From DASUPK01 sp963774305 (GTDB taxonomy: Bacteria > Actinomycetota > Thermoleophilia > Solirubrobacterales > 70-9), in the NCBI GenBank assembly GCA_963774305.1, contig CAVZEM010000002.1:14400-78399 (forward strand): a stretch of 64,000 nt of DNA. The letters run 5' to 3'. Below the pieces are notes generated by a model, which saw only the letters and a program-made list of their open reading frames with translations, did no database searches and had not been told where the DNA came from. The position numbers and the translations under genes are program-made. Position 1 is the first letter of the stretch; each line of letters starts with the position of its first letter. Of this stretch, positions 32,277 to 40,705 are shown piece by piece.

Positions 32277-34700
32277 GTGAATCGTTATCTGCCTCGGCCG
32301 CTCGCCAAGCTGCTCACCCGATCGCTGCAGCGCTCCGCGCAGCGCACCTGGATCCCGATCCGCGCACAGCGCGCCTGGACCGAGGCCGCGGCGAGGATCA
32401 CGCGCATCCCGAGCGGTGTCACGGTGACGTCGGGAAAGCTGGGCGGCGTTCCATGCGACCGGATCGAGGGGGAGGGCGCCGATCGGTCGCGAGCGATCCT
32501 CTACCTGCACGGCGGCGCCTACGTCCTCGGCTCCCGGCGGACCCATCGCGGGCTGGCGGCGCAGATCGCGCTGGCCGGCAACGCGCCGGTGCAGCTGCTC
32601 GATTACCGGCTCGGACCGGAGCACAAGCATCCTGCCGCGCTCGAGGACTCGATCGCCGCATATCGCGATCTGCTCGCCTCGGGAATCGAGCCGAAGTCGA
32701 TCGTGATCGTGGGCGACTCCGCGGGCGGCGGAATGACCCCGGCCATGGCCATGAGACTGCGAGACGAGGGGGTGCCGCTGCCGGCTGGTCTGGTGGTGCT
32801 GAACGGCTGGCTCGATCTGACCTGCTCGGGCGCCTCGGTGTTCGCCAACACCCGCCGTGACGTCGGGCTGTTCCGTGACTGGACGGTGCGCGGCGGCGAG
32901 CTCTATCGCGGCGACGCCGATCCCCTCGACCCGCAGCTCTCGCCGGTTGGCGCCGATCTCAGCGGCCTGCCGCCCACCTACCTCCAGGTCGGCACCCACG
33001 ACCTCCTGTTGAGCGACTCGGAGACGTTTGCCGATCGTGCGCGGGCGGCCGGGGTCGACGTGCGCCTCACGCGCTTCGAGGGGATGTGGCACGACTTTCA
33101 GCTCGCCGCGGGGCTCCTGCGGGAGGCCGATGAGGCGATGACCGACCTCGCCGTCGCACTGGATGACATCTGGGCCGGGCGGCCGCTCGCAGAGCGAGCT
33201 GTGGAGGCGTCGGGTAACGGCTCGGTCAACGGGCGACCCACTCCGAGCGTCGCGATCATCGGCGCGGGGTTCGGCGGCATCGGCCTCGCGATCACGCTGA
33301 AGAAGGCGGGAATGGACTCACTGACCATCTTCGAGAAGGCCGAGGGGGTGGGCGGCGTCTGGCGAGACAACACCTACCCCGGGGCGGCCTGCGACGTGCC
33401 CTCGCACCTCTACTCCTTCTCCTTCGAGCCCAACCCGGATTGGAGCCGGCGCTACTCGCCGCAGCGGGAGATCCTCGACTACCTGGAGCGTTGCGTGGAC
33501 AAGTATGGCCTGCGCCCCAACCTGCGGCTGGGGACTGAAGTGGCCCGGGCCGAGTTCGACGAGGACTCCGCGAAGTGGCGCATCGAGACCGCGGGCGGCG
33601 AGACCATCGAGGCCGACGTCCTGGTGTCGGCCTGCGGCCAGCTCAGCCGCCCGGCGACTACGCGAATCGAGGGCGCGGAGCGCTTCAGAGGCCCGATCTT
33701 CCACACCGCGCGCTGGGACCACGACGTCGAAATCGAAAACAAGCGGGTGGCCGTGATCGGCACCGGCGCGAGCACGATCCAGGTCGTCCCGGCGATCGCG
33801 GACCGGGTGGGCCAGGTCGACATCTATCAGCGCTCGGCTCCCTACGTGATCCCCAAGAAGGATCGGCCCTATATGCCGTGGGAGCGGCGCCTGTTCCGCT
33901 GGTTTCCGCCGGCGCGCCTCGCGGCCCGCTTCATGCAGTGGTTCTTCTTCGAGATCTTCATCGCCGCCTTCAACCAGTTTCGTGGCGTCGGCCGGCTCGG
34001 CGTCCGGATGTTCGAGCACAACCTCGACGATCAGGTCTCCGATCCCGAGCTCAAGCGCGCCCTGACGCCGGACCACGTGCTCGGCTGCAAGCGAGTTCTG
34101 ATCTCGCCGGACTACTACTCGACGCTCGGGCGGCCGAACGTCGAGCTGGTCACCCAGGGAGTCCGCGAGCTGACCAAGGGCGGCGTGGTGGCCGAGGACG
34201 GCACCGAGCGTGCCGCCGACGTGATCGTGCTCTCCACCGGGTTCGAGAGCACGCGGTTCCTCGCCCCGATGGAGATCCGCGGGCGCGACGGGCGCGACCT
34301 CAACGAGGTCTGGCGGGAGGGGGCGAACGCCTACCTCGGTATGGCCGTCGCGGGCTTCCCGAACCTGTTCGTCATGTACGGGCCCAACACCAACCTCGGC
34401 TCCGGGTCGATCATCTTCCAGCTCGAGAGCCAGATGAACTACATCGCGGACGCGGTCGAGCGGCTGCGACGCAACGGTGGGTGGTTGTCGGTGCGCCCCG
34501 AGGTGCAGCAGGCGTTCGACAGCGAGATGCAGAGCCGGCTCTCCACCTCGGTCTGGCAGACGGGGTGCAACAACTGGTACATCGACGAGCACGGCCGGAA
34601 CACCAACAACTGGCCGGGCTTCACACTCGAGTACAGGCGACGGACGAGGCGGCTGGATCCGGCCGACTACGAGGCTCAGTCCAGCACTCTGGCCGGATAG
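32277..34700 (+). CDS. Esterase-Baeyer-Villiger monooxygenase fusion protein
   Basis: The 807-residue protein joins two enzymes in one frame. Residues about 1-300 are an HSL-type alpha/beta hydrolase: ILYLHGGAYVLGS (HGG oxyanion motif), VIVGDSAGGGMTPAM (nucleophile), and the acid and histidine in VGTHDLLLSD and EGMWHDFQL. After a short linker (AVEASGNGSVNGRPTP), residues about 322-807 are a class B flavin monooxygenase. It has VAIIGAGFGGIGLAITLKKAG (FAD), the BVMO fingerprint FRGPIFHTARWDHD, and VAVIGTGASTIQVVPAIA (NADPH). A BVMO turns ketones into esters or lactones that the esterase half could then hydrolyse. GTG 32277 is chosen from the leaderless box. Confidence 0.88.
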   Translation: MNRYLPRPLAKLLTRSLQRSAQRTWIPIRAQRAWTEAAARITRIPSGVTVTSGKLGGVPCDRIEGEGADRSRAILYLHGGAYVLGSRRTHRGLAAQIALAGNAPVQLLDYRLGPEHKHPAALEDSIAAYRDLLASGIEPKSIVIVGDSAGGGMTPAMAMRLRDEGVPLPAGLVVLNGWLDLTCSGASVFANTRRDVGLFRDWTVRGGELYRGDADPLDPQLSPVGADLSGLPPTYLQVGTHDLLLSDSETFADRARAAGVDVRLTRFEGMWHDFQLAAGLLREADEAMTDLAVALDDIWAGRPLAERAVEASGNGSVNGRPTPSVAIIGAGFGGIGLAITLKKAGMDSLTIFEKAEGVGGVWRDNTYPGAACDVPSHLYSFSFEPNPDWSRRYSPQREILDYLERCVDKYGLRPNLRLGTEVARAEFDEDSAKWRIETAGGETIEADVLVSACGQLSRPATTRIEGAERFRGPIFHTARWDHDVEIENKRVAVIGTGASTIQVVPAIADRVGQVDIYQRSAPYVIPKKDRPYMPWERRLFRWFPPARLAARFMQWFFFEIFIAAFNQFRGVGRLGVRMFEHNLDDQVSDPELKRALTPDHVLGCKRVLISPDYYSTLGRPNVELVTQGVRELTKGGVVAEDGTERAADVIVLSTGFESTRFLAPMEIRGRDGRDLNEVWREGANAYLGMAVAGFPNLFVMYGPNTNLGSGSIIFQLESQMNYIADAVERLRRNGGWLSVRPEVQQAFDSEMQSRLSTSVWQTGCNNWYIDEHGRNTNNWPGFTLEYRRRTRRLDPADYEAQSSTLAG

Positions 34701-35830
34701 CCGCCTTCGGAGATCAGCTTCAGGAGCCGCTCGGCGTGGTCGGGCCCGCGCGTCTCCATCACCAACTCGATCCCGGTTTGCCCCACCGACAGATCGACGC
34801 CCTCACGGACATGGTCGATATCGATCAGGTTGGCGCCGCCCTCGCCGAGGCGGGTGAGGAGCGCGGCCAGCGACCCCGGTGCGTCGGGGATGGTGGTGAA
34901 GATGCGAAGGCGGCGGCCGCGCTCGGTCTCGTGATGGCGGGCGATGTCGGCGAGCACACCCGTGTCGATGTTGCCGCCGGAGAGGATCACCACTGTGGTG
35001 CCGGACTCCGCGGGCGAGACGAGGCCCCTGCGAAGCGCGGCGACGCCGACCGCGCCGGCTCCCTCGACCACCAGCTTGGTCCGCTCCAGGAGCAGCATGA
35101 TCGCCTCGGCGATCGAGTCCTCGTCCACCTCCACGACCCCGTCGAGAAGGCGTTCGAGCAGCGGCCCGGTGACCTCTCCCGGGTGCTTCACGGCGATTCC
35201 GTCGGCGAGCGCGCACTGGGAGCGGATCCCGATCACCTCGACGTCCCGGTGGGTCGCCTTGATGGCCGTGGCGATGCCGGAGGAGAGCCCGCCGCCGCCG
35301 ACCGGGATCAGGACCTTGGAGAGGTCGGGCACCTCCTCGACGAGCTCCAGTCCGATCGTCCCCTGGCCCGCGATTACCGCCGGGTCGTCGAACGGATGGA
35401 TGAAGGCCAGGCCCTCGCTCTCGGCATGGGCGCGGGCATCCTCGACGCTGGCGTCGATCGACTCGCCGCGCAGCACGATCTCCGCGCCGGACTCGCGGGC
35501 GGCCGCGATCTTGGCGAGCGCCGCGCGCTCCGGCATGAAGATGGTCGCCGCCAGGCCGCGGGCTCGGGCCGCGTAGGCGACGGACTGGCCGTGGTTGCCG
35601 GCGCTTGCGGCGACGACGCCCCTGGTCGCCTCGCCGAGGCCGGCGATCTTGTTGAGCGCCCCGCGGAGCTTGAAGGAGCCGGTGCGCTGGAGGTTCTCGG
35701 CCTTGAGCGCGATGGCGCCCCCGGTCGTCCGCGAGAGGTACCGCGACTCGATCACCTGGGTGCGGCGCACCACGTCGGTGACCACCTCGTTGGCGCGCTC
35801 GACGTCCTCGAGCGAGACGAGGTCAGTCAC
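34676..35830 (-). CDS. ilvA: Threonine dehydratase (threonine ammonia-lyase) with ACT domain
   Basis: The 384-residue protein has the PLP lysine in RTGSFKLRGALNK, the glycine-rich phosphate loop in IPVGGGGLSSG, and SAGNHGQSVAYAAR. The C-terminal RLRIFTTIPDAPGSLAALLT is an ACT-like regulatory domain. It deaminates threonine (and serine) to 2-oxobutanoate, through a reactive enamine. The size suits the catabolic TdcB/short IlvA class. GTG 35830 is preceded by AGGGGACG. The ridA gene lies 11 bases upstream in the same operon. The 3' end overlaps the BVMO fusion gene by 25 bases. Confidence 0.9.
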   Translation of the reverse strand: MTDLVSLEDVERANEVVTDVVRRTQVIESRYLSRTTGGAIALKAENLQRTGSFKLRGALNKIAGLGEATRGVVAASAGNHGQSVAYAARARGLAATIFMPERAALAKIAAARESGAEIVLRGESIDASVEDARAHAESEGLAFIHPFDDPAVIAGQGTIGLELVEEVPDLSKVLIPVGGGGLSSGIATAIKATHRDVEVIGIRSQCALADGIAVKHPGEVTGPLLERLLDGVVEVDEDSIAEAIMLLLERTKLVVEGAGAVGVAALRRGLVSPAESGTTVVILSGGNIDTGVLADIARHHETERGRRLRIFTTIPDAPGSLAALLTRLGEGGANLIDIDHVREGVDLSVGQTGIELVMETRGPDHAERLLKLISEGGYPARVLD

Positions 35831-35841
35831 CGCCCGTCCCC

Positions 35842-36252
35842 TCAGCCGGAATCCGTGGCCAGCGGAACGGTGGCGTCCATCTCGACCAGGGCGCCCTTCG
35901 GCAGCGAGGCGACCCCGACGGTGGTGCGGACTGGATAGGGCTTCTCGAAGAAGGTCGCGTACACGTCGTTGACCTTGGGGAACTCCTCCATGTCGGTCAG
36001 GTAGATCCCGATCCGGGCCGCGTCCGCAAGCCGCGCGCCCGCGGCCCGGCAGACGGCCTCCAGGTTCTCGAGGCACCGGGCCGCCTGTTCCGCGATGCCG
36101 CCGTCGACGAGCTCGCCGCTCTCGGGGTCGAGCGGCACCTGTCCGCTGCAGTAGAGGACCCCGTTTGCCACCACGGCCTGGGAGTACGGGCCGATGGGAG
36201 CGGGTGCGTGCTCGGTCTCGACGGTTCGCCTCTCGCTTTGGGATGCGTCCAT
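35842..36252 (-). CDS. ridA: RidA-family enamine/imine deaminase
   Basis: The 136-residue protein has the YjgF/RidA pattern: PIGPYSQAVVANGVLYCSGQ, then EQAARCLENLEAVCRAAGAR, and PVRTTVGVASLPKGALVEMD with the conserved arginine. RidA hydrolyses the reactive enamine/imine released by threonine dehydratase, and here it is encoded directly upstream of that enzyme. ATG 36252 has AGGAGG five bases before it. The longer reading from 36285 lacks this. Confidence 0.93.
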   Translation of the reverse strand: MDASQSERRTVETEHAPAPIGPYSQAVVANGVLYCSGQVPLDPESGELVDGGIAEQAARCLENLEAVCRAAGARLADAARIGIYLTDMEEFPKVNDVYATFFEKPYPVRTTVGVASLPKGALVEMDATVPLATDSG

Positions 36253-36287
36253 GCCGGCCTCCTGGTGGATTCGCCAGTATCCCACCG

Positions 36288-36992
36288 ATGCGAGCGCTCG
36301 CCATCGTGCACCAGTCGGACGCGGGACCGGGCGTCTTCGCCGACGAGATGCGCGAGCGTGGTGTGGAGCTGGACGAGTGGCTGCTGTCCGAGCGCGGAAC
36401 CGGGCCCCGCCTCGAGCTCGCGGAATACGACGCCGTCCTGACCTTCGGTGGCGCGATGCACGCCGACCAGGAGGACCGACATCCCTGGCTGCGCTTCGAG
36501 AAGGACTTCCTCGCGGCGATGATCGACGACAGCATGCCGATCCTGGCGGTGTGCCTCGGCTGCCAGGTGCTGGCGGACGCGGCGGGCGGCTCCGCGCGGC
36601 GGGCGAGCGAGCCGGAGATCGGCTGGTGCGAGGTCGAGATCAACGAGGAGGGCGAACGGGATCCGGTAATCGGGGCGCTGGCGCCCCGCTTCACGGGCTT
36701 CCAGTGGCACAGCTATGAGGCGCTGCCGCCCGAGGGGGCTCCGATCCTGGCCCGCAGCCCGGTTTGCGCGCAGGCCTACCGGGTGGGGGAGGTGGCCTGG
36801 GGGATCCAGTTCCACGCGGAGGTGAGCGCCGCCGACGCCGAGAAGTGGATCGACGAGTACCGCTCCGACGAGGACGCCGTCCGGATGGGGGTGGACCCCG
36901 AAGCGCTGCGCTCGGAGACCCGAGAGAAGATCGGCGACTGGAACCGGCTGGGCCGCGAGCTCTGCGGCCGGTTTCTCGACACGCTCTCCTAG
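36288..36992 (+). CDS. Class I glutamine amidotransferase-like protein
   Basis: The 234-residue protein has the nucleophile elbow ILAVCLGCQVLADAAGG and the histidine in WGIQFHAEVSAADAEKW with a nearby glutamate, the catalytic triad of class I GATases. An early acidic loop (VLTFGGAMHADQEDRHPWL) is typical of the stand-alone group related to GMP synthase. Such proteins can transfer ammonia or hydrolyse gamma-glutamyl amides. Its position next to GS-like, ALDH and SDR genes suggests amine or glutamyl metabolism. Confidence 0.82.
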   Translation: MRALAIVHQSDAGPGVFADEMRERGVELDEWLLSERGTGPRLELAEYDAVLTFGGAMHADQEDRHPWLRFEKDFLAAMIDDSMPILAVCLGCQVLADAAGGSARRASEPEIGWCEVEINEEGERDPVIGALAPRFTGFQWHSYEALPPEGAPILARSPVCAQAYRVGEVAWGIQFHAEVSAADAEKWIDEYRSDEDAVRMGVDPEALRSETREKIGDWNRLGRELCGRFLDTLS

Positions 36993-37047
36993 ACGCCCGC
37001 AGGCTCAGGCGCGCTGGGTTCTGCGAGCCGCGTGCTCGCCGCCGTCG

Positions 37048-37791
37048 CTACTCCGGAGTGACGTAGGCGCCGGAGAGCCCGCCGTCGACCAGGAAGGTCG
37101 AGGCGGTCACGTAGGAGCTGTCATCGCTCGCCAGGAAGAGGGCGCCCTGCGCGATCTCCCGGGCCTCGGCGAAGCGGCCCATCGGCAGGTGGATCATCCG
37201 GCGGGCGGCCTTCTCGGGGTCCTTCGCGAACAGCTCCTGGAGCAGCGGGGTGTTGACCGGCCCGGGGCAGAGGGCGTTGACACGAACGCCGCGCTTGCCG
37301 AACTCCACTCCCAGCTCGCGCGAGAGCGCGAGCACGCCGCCCTTCGAGGCCGTGTAGGAGATCTGCGAGGTGGCGGCCCCCATGACGGCGACGAAGGAGG
37401 CGGTGTTGATCACCGAGCCGCCGCCGGAGTCGATCAGATGGGGGATGCCGTGCTTGCAGCAGAGGAAGACCGACCTCAGGTTGACGTCCTGGACCCGTTG
37501 CCAGGCCTCGAGGGAAGTGTCCAGCACCGAGACGTCGTCATCGGGGCTGATGCCGGCGTTGTTGAAGAGGACGTCGATCCGGCCCATCTGATCGGCGGCC
37601 TTCGCATACAGCTCGCGGACCGAGTCCTCATCGGCGACGTCGGCCTGCAGCGCGAGCTCTCCCTCGGCGCCCTCGGCCAGGTCGACGCCGACGACCCGGG
37701 CGCCCTCGTCGCTGAACAGACGCGCCGTCTCAGCTCCGATCCCGCTCGCAGCTCCGGTGATCACACAGACCTTTCCCTCGAGGCGACCCAT
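37048..37791 (-). CDS. Short-chain dehydrogenase/reductase
   Basis: The 247-residue SDR has VCVITGAASGIGAETARLF (NAD(P) binding, with D in VVGVDLAEG favouring NAD), NNAG at about residue 80, and the catalytic serine-tyrosine-lysine in NTASFVAVMG and SYTASKGG. The C-terminal FLVDGGLSGAYV is standard. It starts two bases after the stop of the upstream aldehyde dehydrogenase gene, so both are co-transcribed. It probably oxidises an alcohol or hydroxyacid in the same pathway. Confidence 0.88.
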   Translation of the reverse strand: MGRLEGKVCVITGAASGIGAETARLFSDEGARVVGVDLAEGAEGELALQADVADEDSVRELYAKAADQMGRIDVLFNNAGISPDDDVSVLDTSLEAWQRVQDVNLRSVFLCCKHGIPHLIDSGGGSVINTASFVAVMGAATSQISYTASKGGVLALSRELGVEFGKRGVRVNALCPGPVNTPLLQELFAKDPEKAARRMIHLPMGRFAEAREIAQGALFLASDDSSYVTASTFLVDGGLSGAYVTPE

Positions 37792-37793
37792 GG

Positions 37794-39206
37794 TCAAACG
37801 GGTCGCTCCTCGGCTTCGCCTGCGGAGCGCCCTCGCATCTCCGTGGCGTAGTAGACGTTCTTGACCTCGCTGTAGGCGTCGAGCGCGTCGGGCCCGAGCT
37901 CGCGGCCCACGCCGGACTGCTTGAAGCCGCCGAACGGCGTTGAGACGCGGACCGAGGTGTTCGAGTTGATCGAGACCACCCCGGTCTCCATCGCCCGGGC
38001 CACGCGCAGCGCCTTGGCGCCGTCGCGGGTCCAGACCGATCCCGAGAGCCCGTAGATCGTGTCGTTGGCGATCCGGATCGCCTCGGTCTCGTCGTCGAAG
38101 GGGATCACGCACGCGACGGGGCCGAAGATCTCCTCGCGCGCCGGGCGGTCATCGTTCGAGACCGGCGCCAGCACCGTCGGCGGAAACCAGTAGCCGGGGC
38201 CGTCGGGTGCGGCCCCTCGGAAGGCGACCGGTGCGTCCCCATTGACGTAGGAGGAGACCGTCTCCAGCTGGTCGGCGGAGATCACCGGCCCCATCTGCGT
38301 CGACTCGTCGAGCGGGTCCCCGACCTTGATCGACGTCACGGCCGTCTCCAGCGCCGACATGAAGTCATCCATCGCAGAGCGCTCGACCAGGATCCGCGAG
38401 CGTGCGCAGCAGTCCTGGCCGGCGTTGCCGAAGACTGCGAGAGGGGCGGAGGAGGCGGCGGCATCGAGGTCGGAGTCGGCGAAGATCACGTTGGCGGACT
38501 TGCCGCCCAGCTCCAGCGTGACGCGCTTGATGGTGGCCGCGGCGCCCTCGGCGATCCGGCGGCCGACTTCGGTCGAGCCCGTGAAGGCGACCTTGGCGAC
38601 GTCGGGGTGGTCGACCAGGCGCTGCCCGCAGACCGAGCCGGGCCCGGCGACGACGTTCAGCACTCCCTCAGGCACGCCGGCCGCAACGGCGATCCTCTCG
38701 AGCTCCAGCGAGGTCAGCGGCGTCAGCTCGGCGGGCTTCAGGACGATGGTGTTGCCGGCCGCCAGCGCGGGGGCGACCTTCCAGGAGGCGATCGTGAGTG
38801 GAAAGTTCCAGGGCGTGATCAGCCCGACCACGCCGAGCGGCTCCCGGAAGGTCATGTCGACGCCGCCCGAGACCGGGATGGTCTTGCCGGTGAGCCGCTC
38901 CGGGGCGCCCGCGTAGTAGCGGAAGGTCTCGACCACCATCCCCATCTCGCCCCGGGCGTCGGAGATCGGCTTGCCGGCGTTGCGCGCCTCGAGCTGGGCC
39001 AGTTCCTCGAGGTGCTCGGCGATGGTGTCGGTCAGCGTGTGGAGCAGCGCCGAGCGGTCGCCGGGGGCCATCGCGCGCCAGGCCGGGAAGGCCTTGCGGG
39101 CGCGCTCGATCGCGGCGTCCGTCTCCTCCACGCCCGCGCGCGGGATCTCCGCCATCACCTCCTCGGTGGCCGGCTCAATGACGCGGATCGCTTCCTTGCT
39201 CGCCAC
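37794..39206 (-). CDS. NAD(P)-dependent aldehyde dehydrogenase
   Basis: The 470-residue protein has the ALDH glutamate in VTLELGGKSANVIF, the catalytic cysteine in GNAGQDCCARSRI, and PWNFPLTIASWKVAPALAAG for cofactor binding. FGPVACVIPFDD and STPFGGFKQSGVGRELG complete the family pattern. The double cysteine and placement beside a gamma-glutamylamine-synthetase-like gene suggest a PuuC-like role, oxidising a glutamylated or free amino-aldehyde. The GTG start shares a 24-base divergent promoter with the GS-like gene. Confidence 0.9.
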   Translation of the reverse strand: MASKEAIRVIEPATEEVMAEIPRAGVEETDAAIERARKAFPAWRAMAPGDRSALLHTLTDTIAEHLEELAQLEARNAGKPISDARGEMGMVVETFRYYAGAPERLTGKTIPVSGGVDMTFREPLGVVGLITPWNFPLTIASWKVAPALAAGNTIVLKPAELTPLTSLELERIAVAAGVPEGVLNVVAGPGSVCGQRLVDHPDVAKVAFTGSTEVGRRIAEGAAATIKRVTLELGGKSANVIFADSDLDAAASSAPLAVFGNAGQDCCARSRILVERSAMDDFMSALETAVTSIKVGDPLDESTQMGPVISADQLETVSSYVNGDAPVAFRGAAPDGPGYWFPPTVLAPVSNDDRPAREEIFGPVACVIPFDDETEAIRIANDTIYGLSGSVWTRDGAKALRVARAMETGVVSINSNTSVRVSTPFGGFKQSGVGRELGPDALDAYSEVKNVYYATEMRGRSAGEAEERPV

Positions 39207-39230
39207 GTGCCGACGATATAGGGTCCGGGC
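39207..39230. promoter_or_regulatory. Bidirectional leaderless promoter between ALDH and GS-like genes
   Basis: The near-symmetric centre CGATATAGGG serves both strands. TAGGGT (39219-39224) has six bases before GTG 39231, and TATCGT on the minus strand (39218-39213) has six bases before GTG 39206. Both messages would begin at their start codon. Confidence 0.6.
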
Positions 39231-40648
39231 GTGGCGTCAGGGGAGAAGAGCAAGGAAGCTGCCCCCAGGCCCGGTGGCCCCGGCGGCACCCGTGGCATGC
39301 TCACGCTCGATGAGCTGAAGCAAGGCGGGCGAGGAGCGGACGATCGACACGGTCGTCACCGCCTTCACCGACATGCAGGGGCGCCTCTTCGGCAAGCGGA
39401 TCGAGATCGAGTACTTCCTCGACGAGGTGGTCGGCCACGGCGTGGAGGGCTGCAACTACCTGCTCGCGCTCGACATGGACATGGAGCCGCTCCCCGGCTA
39501 CGAGATGGCGAACTGGGAGGACGGCTACGGCGACTTCGGGATCGTCCCGGACATGTCCACCCTGCGTCGAGATTCCCTGGCTCGACCGCACGGCCCTGGT
39601 CCTGGCGGACGTCGTCAACGAGGACGGCAGTCCGGTCGTCGCGTCTCCGCGGCAGATCCTGATCGCCCAGTACGAGCGCGCCCGCGAGATGGGCTTCACG
39701 CCGTACGCGGCCTCCGAGCTCGAGTTCTACCTCTACAAGGAGAGCTATGCCGAGGCCTGGGAGAAGGACTTCAAGAACCTCACCCCGACCATCCCATACA
39801 TCCTCGACTACCACATCCTCGCCACCACGATGGACGAGGCCTACCTGGGGCCGATCCGCCGCGGCATGCACGGGGCGGGCATCCCCGTCGAGTTCTCCAA
39901 GGGCGAGGCCTGGTACGGCCAGCACGAGGTCAACTTCCGCTACGCGGACGCGGTCACGGCGGCCGACCGGCACACGATCTACAAGAACGGCGTCAAGGAG
40001 ATCGCGTTCCTCAACGACATCTCGGCGAGCTTCATGGCGAAGCCGTCGGAGAAGGACATCGGCAGCTCCTGCCACGTCCATCAGAGCCTCGTGGACGATG
40101 ACGGCAAGAGCGTCTTCGTCGACGGCGACGGAAACGAGACCGACGCCTTCATGCACTTCATCGGCGGCATGCGGAACCACATCCGCGAGCTGGCGCTCTT
40201 CGTGGCGCCTGCGATCAACTCCTACAAGCGCTACGCAGCGGAGAGCTGGGCCCCCACCTCCGTCTCCTGGGGACGCGACAACCGCACCTGCGGCTTCCGG
40301 GTGGTCGGCCACGGCCAGTCGCGGCGGGTGGAGTGCCGGATCCCCGGCGCAGACGCCAATCCCTACCTGGCGATGGCCGCGCTGCTCGCCGCCGGCCTGG
40401 ACGGAATCGAGAAGGGGACGGATCCGGGCCCTGAGCTGAAGGGCAACGCATACGAGGCCGGCGAGGCGGAGGCGTTCCCCTCGTCCCTCCGCGAGGCGGT
40501 CGCCCAATGGGAGAAGTCGGACTTCGCGAAGAAGGCGTTCGGCGACGCCGTCCACAAGCACTACCTCAACTACGGCCGGCTCGAGCAGGGCCTGTTCGAC
40601 AAGGTCGTGACGGACTACGAGCGCCGCCGCATGTTCGAGCGGGGCTAG
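39231..40648 (+). CDS. Glutamine synthetase family protein (gamma-glutamylamine synthetase-like), two frameshifts
   Basis: Across three frames the protein is complete. It starts TRGMLTLDELKQ, then TVVTAFTDMQGRLFGKR, then YAASELEFYLYKE, EVNFRYADAVTAADRH and KPSEKDIGSSCHVHQSL (metal/ATP loop). APAINSYKRYAAESWAPTSV and RVECRIPGADANPYLAMAAL follow. This matches the PuuA/GlnA3-type branch of type I GS that joins glutamate to polyamines or monoamines. One-base shifts lie near 39325 and 39565. The divergent ALDH-SDR operon fits a glutamylated-amine pathway. Confidence 0.82.
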
Positions 40649-40654
40649 ATTCGG

Positions 40655-40675
40655 CGGCGGCGTTTGTGGCCGCCG
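40655..40675 (+). terminator. Hairpin after the GS-like gene
   Basis: CGGCGGC (40655-40661) pairs with GCCGCCG (40669-40675) around a seven-base loop, eight bases after the stop. There is no T-run, so it is a weak or Rho-assisted terminator candidate. Confidence 0.5.
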
Positions 40676-40705
40676 TTGGCCGGGGCTCCCTAACCTGAAG
40701 GCGAA

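Noticed and set aside
34676..36694. A 672-codon fusion of RidA-like and threonine dehydratase sequence
   Set aside because: The upstream part is an antisense and out-of-frame reading; the dehydratase has its own GTG and ribosome binding site, and RidA is in another frame.
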